In this document: positions 19,436 through 26,466 of the stretch, in pieces
Layout of the letters: each line of letters opens with the position of its first letter
Position numbering within the stretch: position 1 is the stretch's first letter
NCBI GenBank assembly: GCA_000818945.1
Contig: KN805384.1
Span: 280,265-344,264, forward strand
Direction: 5' to 3'
Source of the DNA: Schizochytrium sp. CCTCC M209059
Taxonomy: Eukaryota; Sar; Bigyra; Thraustochytrida; Thraustochytriidae
Length of the DNA stretch: 64,000 bases
Notes under the pieces: model-generated
The model's input: the letters and a program-made list of their open reading frames with translations, nothing else
Database searches by the model: none
What the model was told of the DNA's origin: nothing
Position numbers and translations under genes: made by a program

Positions 19436-20503
19436 ATGGTCAAGGCCGAGACGTATGAAGGCCCCGGCGCGCCCGTGGAGCTCGCGGAGGGATGCATCCT
19501 GGGAATCGGTAACCCGCTCCTCGACGTGAGCGCGGTTGTGCCGACCGAGCTCTTTGAAAAGTACGGCGTCAAGCTCAACGACGCCATCCTTGCGGAGGAG
19601 AAGCAGATGCCCCTCTACGATGAGCTCGTCAAGGACTACCCCGTCGAGTACATTGCCGGAGGCGCGACCCAGAACTCGATCCGCGTGGCCCAGTGGATGT
19701 CGCAGTCCAAGGGCGCGACCGGCTTCATTGGCAGCATCGGCCAGGATGACTTTGGCAAGCAGCTCACCAAGGCGTGCACCGACGCTGGCGTGGCCGCTCA
19801 CTACTATGAGACCACGGAGCAGCCGACGGGCGTGTGCGCCGTGCTCATCCACGAGGGTGAGCGCTCGCTTGTGACCAAGCTCGATGCTGCCAACTGCTAC
19901 AAGCACTCGCACACCAAGTCCGAGGCGATCCAGGCTGTCATCGAGAAGGCCAAGATCTTTTACATTGCTAGCTTCTTCCTGACGGTCCCGGAGGGCCCGG
20001 AGACCATCGAGGCGGTGGCCAAGCATGCGGCCGAGGAGAGCAAGATCTTCGCCATGAACCTTTCGGCGCCCTTTCTCATCGACTTCTTCTCGGAGCAGAT
20101 GAACAAGGCGCTCCCGTACACGGACTTTGTCTTTTCCAACGAGACCGAGGCCGAGACATTTGCCAAGAAGCAGGGCTGGGACTGCGACCTCGCCGAGGCC
20201 GCTCTTCGCCTGAGCGCCATGCCCAAGGTTTCTGGCGCCCGCCCGCGTACCGTGGTCTTCTCGCAAGGTGCGGAGCCGACCATTGTCGCCTTCAACGGCA
20301 CGGTCACCTACTACCCGGTCCCCAAGCTCAACACTGACCTTCTCGTCGACACTAACGGCGCGGGTGACGCTTTTGTTGGCGGCTTTCTCGCTCGTCTTGC
20401 CGCAAACATGCCTCTTGCCGAGTGCGTGCGCAGCGGTCACTATGCCGCGCGCGTTGTCATCCAGCGTAGTGGCTGCAGCGTGCCCCCGCAGCCGGACATT
20501 TAG
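19436..20503 (+). CDS. ADK: Adenosine kinase (PfkB/ribokinase family)
   Basis: A 355-aa protein, normal for eukaryotic adenosine kinase. It phosphorylates adenosine to AMP with ATP, serving purine salvage and clearing the adenosine produced by the S-adenosylhomocysteine cycle; cytosolic, no targeting signal seen. Substrate-binding N-terminal motif GIGNPLLD at residues 23-30, glycine-rich GGATQNSIRVAQWM near 76-89, and the PfkB signature DTNGAGDAFVGGF at 305-317, with D311 as the expected catalytic base and the GAG anion hole before it. The ATG at 19436 has context GAAGATG. All key residues look intact. It stands alone between the FUSC array and TTC39-like. The 343-codon frame on the opposite strand is a shadow. 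Confidence 0.97.
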   Translation: MVKAETYEGPGAPVELAEGCILGIGNPLLDVSAVVPTELFEKYGVKLNDAILAEEKQMPLYDELVKDYPVEYIAGGATQNSIRVAQWMSQSKGATGFIGSIGQDDFGKQLTKACTDAGVAAHYYETTEQPTGVCAVLIHEGERSLVTKLDAANCYKHSHTKSEAIQAVIEKAKIFYIASFFLTVPEGPETIEAVAKHAAEESKIFAMNLSAPFLIDFFSEQMNKALPYTDFVFSNETEAETFAKKQGWDCDLAEAALRLSAMPKVSGARPRTVVFSQGAEPTIVAFNGTVTYYPVPKLNTDLLVDTNGAGDAFVGGFLARLAANMPLAECVRSGHYAARVVIQRSGCSVPPQPDI

Positions 20504-20663
20504 AAAGAGAGGAAAAACCAGTCATCGGACATCTGCAAGGTATCTTGGATGCTCAGGCTAGGAACGCTTACATTTGTGCACATCTCTGACTTGAACGGCG
20601 GATCTGCTTTTATTCATCATTGAGAGAGAAACATCTTTGTGTTCGCTGCGATCCTTTTGAATC

Positions 20664-20897
20664 GTGGTATGCATTTTCTTTTGCTGGCATTTTCCACAAC
20701 GATATCACCCTAGAGAGCCGTCGCCCTTGTCGAAGCGACTACTTTTTGCATGGCATGCCTACAAGGTTTGGGTGTGGAATTTACTGACTTACAAAAAGGT
20801 TGAAGACTCGGAAGTGGGTCGGAGTCCTCCTTTCAGCATCAATGTTCAGGTCGACGGCGAGAACAAGGAGTATTCGGTGATCAAATTGCCAGTGTGA
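20664..20897 (+). other. Small open frame without ATG, possible exon or gene remnant
   Basis: A 77-codon open frame starting at GTG with no internal ATG. Its second half (LTYKKVEDSEVGRSPP, then INVQVDGENKEYSVIKLPV, stop) uses GTC/GAC/GGC/GAG/AAC/AAG codons like nearby real genes and looks protein-like; the first half is hydrophobic and aromatic. It could be the last exon of a small spliced gene whose first exon I cannot place, a remnant, or chance. I recognise no family. Confidence 0.25.
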
Positions 20898-21147
20898 GAA
20901 AGAAACCACCCCCTTCCCCTACGCGTCGCTATTCTCCGTTCTGCCCTCCTCGTCATACGACACGCCACATCGCAGCAACTTGCTGCACGCACTTTGCCCC
21001 GCAGAACTGGAATTGCCACCACTGGAACCTGGCCATTGTCGTTTTGTTCTTTGTTCACACACTTGCAATTTCTACTGTCACCATGATGGCATGATGTCTT
21101 GATCGACAATCAAGGTCGGCGTTGCACCAATTCGCATATCCAAAACG

Positions 21148-21179
21148 TCAGCAGCAGCAGCAGCAGCAGCAGTAGCAGC
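21148..21179 (+). repeat. CAG array in TTC39-like leader
   Basis: About nine CAG units with one TAG interruption, 33 bp before the ATG at 21212. Confidence 0.9.
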
Positions 21180-21211
21180 CGCAGCCGCCGCAAGACAGCA
21201 AGACAGCCGGC

Positions 21212-23125
21212 ATGCTCGCCGACGGCAGCAGCGGTGTCTCCGTGGACGCGGCCGAGGCTGACACCGGCGTGCCTCGAAGCCAAGACGCCGGCACTGATGG
21301 CAGCAGCAGCGGAGCCCCGGACCTGGACCTGGACCCCGCCACGGCGGAGACGAACGCCGTGGAGGAGCGCGCGGCCAGACACCTCTCCGCCGGGGAGCTG
21401 AGCAAAGCAGATGAGGTCCTCGAGGCGAGCGGCAAGACAAAGTCGCACTATGGCTGCGCGGCGCGATACGCGATGGCCAACGTGCTGAGGCAGATTCTTG
21501 CCGGAGATCGCAACCTCTCGGACGCTTGCCTCGACCGCCTCAACATCGCCGAAGAGCTTTGTAGCGCGGCAGCAAGCGAAGCGCAACGACGCTTTTCGGA
21601 CGCTGCGGCGCCACCCAAGTCGCTCTCGTTTCTGCCCGGACGAGGATCTCCTTTCTCCCACCCGTGGAGCTCAAGCACGAGTGGCAAGAATTTTGCCAAG
21701 TTTTCACCTGTCGCACGCCGCGAACTTGCAGAATGGCGGCGCGCTACGGGAATGCAGGCCCTCATGCTTCTCTTTCGAGCCGTGGTACTCTTTAGTAAAC
21801 ATGCTCAAATTAAAGGCGCTCTGACGCTGCGCTCCACATGGCTGCTCGTCCGCAGCGCGCCGCAGAAACCCGTAGAGGGCGATCCTGCGCAGTTTGCACA
21901 ACTCGTGCGCGGAGTATTTCTGCTCATGCTAAGCAATCTACCCCCCTTTCTGCAAAAAGTCTTTTCGCTAATTGGCTTTGAGTCCGACAAGGAGGCTGGT
22001 CTCGAGCAGCTTGCACAGGCGCTGCAGTCACAAGAGTTCGAGCCCAGCACGCTTGGCACCATCGTTCTCGCGCTGCATCATTTACTTCTCTCGCAGCAAG
22101 AGTACAATGATGACGTTCGTGAACACATGGCAACTGCGCACCAGACAATATCTGAGGAGCTCTCGCGCGATCCGCAGTCGGTACTGAGTAAGCTTGTTGC
22201 GTCACACATTTTACGACGCCGCGGAGAGCTCGAGGCGGCCATGAGTCTCTTGGACGATATTGCGCCCTTGGTCATGAGCGAAATTGCTGCGCTCGGACGA
22301 CCAGACATTCACGCCTACCGCATCCAATATGACCGCGCGACTTTGCACATGGTGTGTTTTCGTTTCGACACCTCCATCGAGCTTCTCGAACCTCTTACTT
22401 CGCCCGAAAGCTCATTTGGCGCCAAAGTACTGGCTACTGCCATGCTTTCCTCGTGCTATGCGATGAAGGCTGATCCTGACTTTTCCCGCGCCTTGGAACT
22501 GGTTAACGTGATGGGCCAGGATGTCGATCTCGGGCGAATGGATCGCTCGATCATGCTCAAGCAGACCACGCTTCAACGTCGCTCTCATCGGCAGCTTCTC
22601 GGGTTCGAACTTTTATACATTTTTGGCCATCTTAAATGCTACTCGCCCGTGGTGGGCAAAGATCGCGAAGCGAACTTGGCGTGGCTCGCTGCGCGCCGCG
22701 CCGAGATTCTGGCGATTGCAAAGGATACAGGCCTCGAGGCACCCCGTGACCTTTTACGCGTTCCTCCGGGCGCAAACCCTATTGCTCTCGAAGAACTCGC
22801 TGCTTGCACCCTCATTATTGGTCACATTTCGGCTCTGAGCGGGGATCTATCTGCCGCAGAGGCGGGTCTCGATGCTCTTGCTCGGCCAAAGGATGCTGAC
22901 GAGGCCCTCATCGCTGCATTGGCTGCAAGCGATGCGTACGCGCCGCCCTGGGCAATGTACGAGCTGGCGGCTGTAAAGATGCGCCAAAAGGATTACATTA
23001 CTGCCAAAAACCTTTTGGAGCGCTCCCAAAAACTTGCCAAGAGCAGCAAGAGACCATTCTCCTTCAATCACATGCTTGCCTTCAAGTGTGCTGGCGGTCT
23101 GCGCGAGTGTAAGAAGCACCTATGA
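21212..23125 (+). CDS. TTC39/IML2-family TPR protein
   Basis: A 637-aa protein. It begins with an acidic, low-complexity N-terminus (to about residue 55), then helical repeats. Family-like features: LNIAEELCSAAASEAQRR near 110-127; the block LVRGVFLLMLSNLPP followed by FSLIGFESDKEAGLEQL (about 230-268), which matches the IML2/TTC39 pattern of a short LPP segment then a GF-D-GL helix; and C-terminal helical repeats including FELLYIFGHLKCYSP. Yeast Iml2 is linked to lipid-droplet and inclusion-body clearance, and human TTC39 members are helical repeat proteins of poorly defined role; the function here is inferred only at that level. The start at 21212 is a real ATG after a CAG/CAAGACAG leader. 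It converges with GID2/RMND5, with 440 bp between the stops. Confidence 0.75.
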   Translation: MLADGSSGVSVDAAEADTGVPRSQDAGTDGSSSGAPDLDLDPATAETNAVEERAARHLSAGELSKADEVLEASGKTKSHYGCAARYAMANVLRQILAGDRNLSDACLDRLNIAEELCSAAASEAQRRFSDAAAPPKSLSFLPGRGSPFSHPWSSSTSGKNFAKFSPVARRELAEWRRATGMQALMLLFRAVVLFSKHAQIKGALTLRSTWLLVRSAPQKPVEGDPAQFAQLVRGVFLLMLSNLPPFLQKVFSLIGFESDKEAGLEQLAQALQSQEFEPSTLGTIVLALHHLLLSQQEYNDDVREHMATAHQTISEELSRDPQSVLSKLVASHILRRRGELEAAMSLLDDIAPLVMSEIAALGRPDIHAYRIQYDRATLHMVCFRFDTSIELLEPLTSPESSFGAKVLATAMLSSCYAMKADPDFSRALELVNVMGQDVDLGRMDRSIMLKQTTLQRRSHRQLLGFELLYIFGHLKCYSPVVGKDREANLAWLAARRAEILAIAKDTGLEAPRDLLRVPPGANPIALEELAACTLIIGHISALSGDLSAAEAGLDALARPKDADEALIAALAASDAYAPPWAMYELAAVKMRQKDYITAKNLLERSQKLAKSSKRPFSFNHMLAFKCAGGLRECKKHL

Positions 23126-23565
23126 TCATTGAAAGACCTTTGGACTTACTTGGGCTCGTTCGTTCCCAAACTAGCCTTTACTTTTCCTCATTTTTTGCCC
23201 CTTCTCGCACGTACTCGCACAAGCCTTGCACATGTCTCGCACATGTGCAACTCAAGCCTCACACATGTCTCGTACAAGCCTCGCACATGCCTCGAGGTAT
23301 GTAATACATCGTGAAGATAGTTTTTGTTCTGTTTATTTATTTAGATTTGGGGGTCTCAATTTTGTGTGGGGTTCTTTTGATCTCAGAAATTGTCCGCAAT
23401 TGCGACACATTCCCTCTCTCCGTTTCTGTACTTCTCCGTTTTTTTGCATGCTTTTTTTCCAATGCGCACGTTTCTCGTCCTTGGATATATGATGAAAATC
23501 AGCCTTGTACTGATCCTCTGTTTATTCTTGTTTTTCGTGTTTACAGTTGGCCCGAGAGCATTTCC
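23126..23565. other. Convergent 3' spacer (TTC39-like and GID2/RMND5)
   Basis: Shared 3' flank of two convergent genes. It contains an imperfect minisatellite of CTCGCACA / CACATGTCTCG words (about 23207-23297) followed by an AT-rich stretch that probably holds both transcript ends. No gene seen. Confidence 0.65.
23207..23297. repeat. Degenerate CTCGCACATG minisatellite
   Basis: Recurring words CTCGCACA, AAGCCT and CACATGTCTCG over about 90 bp, reading as several diverged copies of a roughly 11-22 bp unit. Confidence 0.75.
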
Positions 23566-25083
23566 TCAGACGTAAAGTCGCATTGCAGAGTACGCGCTCT
23601 GATCCACTTGGCAAGTTGGGCATTTGAGACGGCCAGACCCAGGTTTGATGATGCACTTCAGTGACGCCTTGGCGATGACATGTCCGCAGCTTAAAAGCAT
23701 CGGTTCGTTGTCTTTCGAGGTTTGCTCCTTTGAAACAGGGCAAATGACCACAGAGTGAAAGTCATATCGCGTATCCAAATCAACATTCACCGGTAGCTGC
23801 TCAAGGTCCGCCCAAGGCTGTGATGCTGAGCCTACGGCATCCCCATCCGGAGCAGGTGCCCCTGTTCTCGCCGACGAGACTGCCGTCGACGGACGCCTAG
23901 GCGCCGATTCAGCGAAGCTCGAACGACGCGCTCGTGCAGCGCGGTGCGCAGCAGCCACTTCCGCAATGCGGTCCATGAGCGGATTTGTCCTTGCTGATGG
24001 GGACATCGAATCGTCCGCTGCCGCCGAAGCTGCTGCGCTGGCAGCGCGGCGCGCCAAGATGACCCGAAAGTATTTGCGTAACTTTCGAATGCAAAGTCGT
24101 CCTGCCTGAAGGGCTACAACGAGAGGGGACTCAGCTGGAATGCCATAGACAAAGCTAGCTTCCGCGCGGAAGATCTCGCGAACCATGCTCTGTTGAGCGG
24201 CGACCGCGTTGTGTTCCAGAGGAATTACAAGCTTTCCCATGAGCGCTGCTACTGCTACCTGGCCGCCATGGAGCTGTGTTGAAAGTGGTTGCAGCTCTTG
24301 ACGTGCATACTCGACTGCTGCGCCTGGATCTCCGTTCGCTACCAACTGAAGAAAGTGCAGTTTGTGCAGCTCAAAGAGAAGTCCCGGAGAGCTCGGTTGC
24401 GAGAGTTTTGTGGCATGTTTCAGCGTCCACGCAAGAGCCTTTGTAATGTCCACAGACGCCACGTCTGTCTTGGTTTTCGGCATATTTTGGCTCGATGCTG
24501 CTTTATCTGGCAGCTTGCCGGCCGTGTCAGCACCGAGAGTCGACATGATGCTATGAATTTCTTGAAATTGCTCCGCCCTACCTTGATCGATTTCTTGGCC
24601 AATCTCGGCAGCAACCTCGCGCGCCAGGTCAAAGCGGCCGCAGTGCATGTAGTGGTCTACAATGGCGAGCGTGAAAAGGTCAACGAGCGTCGCCTCTTCG
24701 ATGTTGTCGTTCTTGGCTGCGTGACGAAAAATCTCAACATCCTCGGGCGAGAGAATCTTGTCGAGCGCCTTGCCTAATTTTCCAAGGGCAGCGTGCATGT
24801 TTTTGTTGTTTGCGCGAAGCTTGGCCATCGTCGCAGCCTTTTCAAACCTCGTACCAAGCTCGGCAACGGCAAGCTTGCGTTTCTGCGTTTTGCGAAAGTT
24901 TTTGTCTTGACCGTGCTTCTGGGAACTCGCGTCTTCGTCCGTGTCCTCCTTGGCCGCGTCTCGCAGGGCGGTCTTGAACGTCTTCAGGATGGCGCCCAGC
25001 GTATCGAGCTCTGCCTCGGTGCCAGAGAACCCCCGATCCAGCCGCTTCGCGCACGCGCGCAGCTCCTCGCCGACCTCGTCCAT
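23566..25083 (-). CDS. RMND5: GID/CTLH ubiquitin ligase subunit (GID2/RMND5-like)
   Basis: A 505-aa protein read from ATG at 25083 to a stop at 23566. Domain order: N-terminal helical region; LisH about 135-162 (LVDLFTLAIVDHYMHCGRFDLA); CTLH about 170-262, with FELHKLHFLQLVANGD and AVEYARQEL; CRA region; and a C-terminal degenerate RING (about 448-491) reading CPVSKEQTS, then MLLSCGHVI, then LKCPTCQ. The first Cys pair is incomplete, which is normal for RMND5/Gid2. By family knowledge it pairs with the MAEA/Gid9 RING as the catalytic module of the GID/CTLH E3 ligase, which degrades gluconeogenic enzymes in yeast and other substrates elsewhere. The leader on its strand carries GCAGATAGATAG and GGCAGAC words. 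It converges with TTC39-like and diverges from the phosphatase gene. Confidence 0.93.
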   Translation of the reverse strand: MDEVGEELRACAKRLDRGFSGTEAELDTLGAILKTFKTALRDAAKEDTDEDASSQKHGQDKNFRKTQKRKLAVAELGTRFEKAATMAKLRANNKNMHAALGKLGKALDKILSPEDVEIFRHAAKNDNIEEATLVDLFTLAIVDHYMHCGRFDLAREVAAEIGQEIDQGRAEQFQEIHSIMSTLGADTAGKLPDKAASSQNMPKTKTDVASVDITKALAWTLKHATKLSQPSSPGLLFELHKLHFLQLVANGDPGAAVEYARQELQPLSTQLHGGQVAVAALMGKLVIPLEHNAVAAQQSMVREIFRAEASFVYGIPAESPLVVALQAGRLCIRKLRKYFRVILARRAASAAASAAADDSMSPSARTNPLMDRIAEVAAAHRAARARRSSFAESAPRRPSTAVSSARTGAPAPDGDAVGSASQPWADLEQLPVNVDLDTRYDFHSVVICPVSKEQTSKDNEPMLLSCGHVIAKASLKCIIKPGSGRLKCPTCQVDQSAYSAMRLYV

Positions 25084-25634
25084 GGCGAGGAAATCTCGCC
25101 GCCAGACCCACGTCTGCCAAACTATCTATCTGCGTCTACTCCTCCTCCTTTTACGACACTTCCTCCACTCGCTTGCTCGACGCGGGCCAGACTCGCTCCG
25201 CTCCAAAGTCGCTGCACACGACCGCTGCGGCGCAAAGCGAGGTCGAGCCGCGAGTCACGAGTTGCGCCCGTCGATCGTGGTTTGGATTGCGGTATGGATG
25301 ATTGAGATTCGGGGATTGACGCGGCGGATTGATTGACAGCTGATAGCCTATATGACTGACTGACAGTGACCACTTGGGAAATTTACTGCCGGCGCCACCA
25401 ACGAGTTGGACTTGAGAGTGGATACAGATCAGCAACTCGAAGATGAAGAACGAGCAGCCGGTACGAAAGCGATAGCCTCCAGCGACGGAGGTCGAGTCCT
25501 CGGAGAAACGAGCAACGACGACGAGCAGGCGGCGCATGCTTGCTTTCTCCCTTCCTGGCACTGCTCGTAGCGAAGGGGTTTGTTTCTCTTTTTGACGACC
25601 TTTTGGTCAGAGCAAACAAAGCAGGAGCGCCGTC
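25084..25634. promoter_or_regulatory. Divergent promoter region, RMND5-like (-) and phosphatase (+)
   Basis: A 551-bp space between two divergent starts. No gene or strong repeat is visible. ATTGATTGAC and TGACTGACTGACAG words occur near 25325-25365. It must hold promoters for both genes, but no element can be assigned. Confidence 0.45.
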
Positions 25635-26198
25635 ATGACGCTTGAACCGAAGAGGCGAGCAGCGACGGCCGTGCTCGCGCTTGTGGATGCCAAGGTGGCA
25701 GTCGTTACAGGATGCTGCGAAGAGAGAGTCTTCCTGGGGTCCGTCGGCGCCGCCACGAACCGAGAAGAGCTCGCGCGAGTAAAAATAACGCATGTCGTGG
25801 CCGTCGGAAACGGCTTGCCGACACCTTTTGAAGATGATGGGATCAAGTACATGCGCGTCGAGATTCGCGATATCCCATCAGCAAACCTTGACGCACATTT
25901 CGAAGAGGTCATATCTTTCTTGGAAAACACGCTTGCGTCGGACTCTACTCATCGCGTGCTAGTGCATTGCTTTCAAGGAAAGTCTCGATCTGTTTCGATT
26001 GTGGCGGCGTGGCTTATGCGCCGCGAGGGGCTCTCCTTCATGGAAGCGATGGATCGTATTCGCTTAACGCGGCCCCAGGCAGCACCAAATTTGGGCTTCG
26101 CCGCTCAGCTTCGCAACTTCGACCGTCTCGAACGTTCTCGGAGAGCGGCGAAATCCACAACGAGCTCATCAATGCTGTCAGGCAAAGAAAACGTCTAA
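25635..26198 (+). CDS. Dual-specificity protein phosphatase
   Basis: A 187-aa single-domain enzyme of the DUSP/cysteine-phosphatase superfamily, hydrolysing phosphotyrosine and/or phosphoserine/threonine. The P-loop is HCFQGKSRS, with C112 as nucleophile and R118 binding phosphate. D79 in IRDIPSANL is the expected general acid. Other fold landmarks: RVFLGSVGAATNREEL (about 31-46) and AWLMRREGLSFMEAMDRI (about 124-141), followed by RP and NLGFAAQL, which matches the usual R-P-x-x-x-P-N-x-G-F-x-x-Q-L ending. No N-terminal kinase-interaction or second domain, so it is a small atypical DUSP. The tail ends SGKENV, containing a KEN tripeptide. The substrate is not predictable. Confidence 0.93.
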   Translation: MTLEPKRRAATAVLALVDAKVAVVTGCCEERVFLGSVGAATNREELARVKITHVVAVGNGLPTPFEDDGIKYMRVEIRDIPSANLDAHFEEVISFLENTLASDSTHRVLVHCFQGKSRSVSIVAAWLMRREGLSFMEAMDRIRLTRPQAAPNLGFAAQLRNFDRLERSRRAAKSTTSSSMLSGKENV

Positions 26199-26466
26199 GA
26201 CTTGTACAGGGCTGCTTCAGTTCGACGGCACTGTGCAAACGGAGACAAGAATGTTCGTCTCGCAAGAAAAAAAGGCAAGCCGACAAAAGAGGAAACGTTA
26301 CGGTCGACGGGAACGCAGAGCAACAGCGAACGAGACTTGGCTTACAGGTTGAAGTCTTTTTCTAAATTGAAAGGCGAGTGGTGTGTAAAATGCAAGTGAT
26401 GTGTCGCAATGACACACGTTAGAGGATTTTCAATCAAGACTTTTGGTTTTATTCTGCACAAAATTA

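Larger units (their letters stand above)
20504..21211. other. Spacer between adenosine kinase and TTC39-like gene
   Basis: About 700 bp. It contains a 77-codon open frame without ATG (20664-20897, listed separately) and, just before the next gene, a CAG array (21148-21179) followed by CAAGACAG words up to the ATG at 21212. Confidence 0.6.

Noticed and set aside
22600..22612. GGTTCGA-type B-box matches that could mark tRNA genes (also near 2115, 29166 and 30033)
   Set aside because: Those at 2115, 22600 and 30033 sit inside protein-coding frames, and none has an A-box or a foldable cloverleaf around it. No tRNA or rRNA gene is supported in the window.
23207..23297. CRISPR-like repeat array
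   Set aside because: Units are diverged, short and without regular spacers; the genome is eukaryotic.
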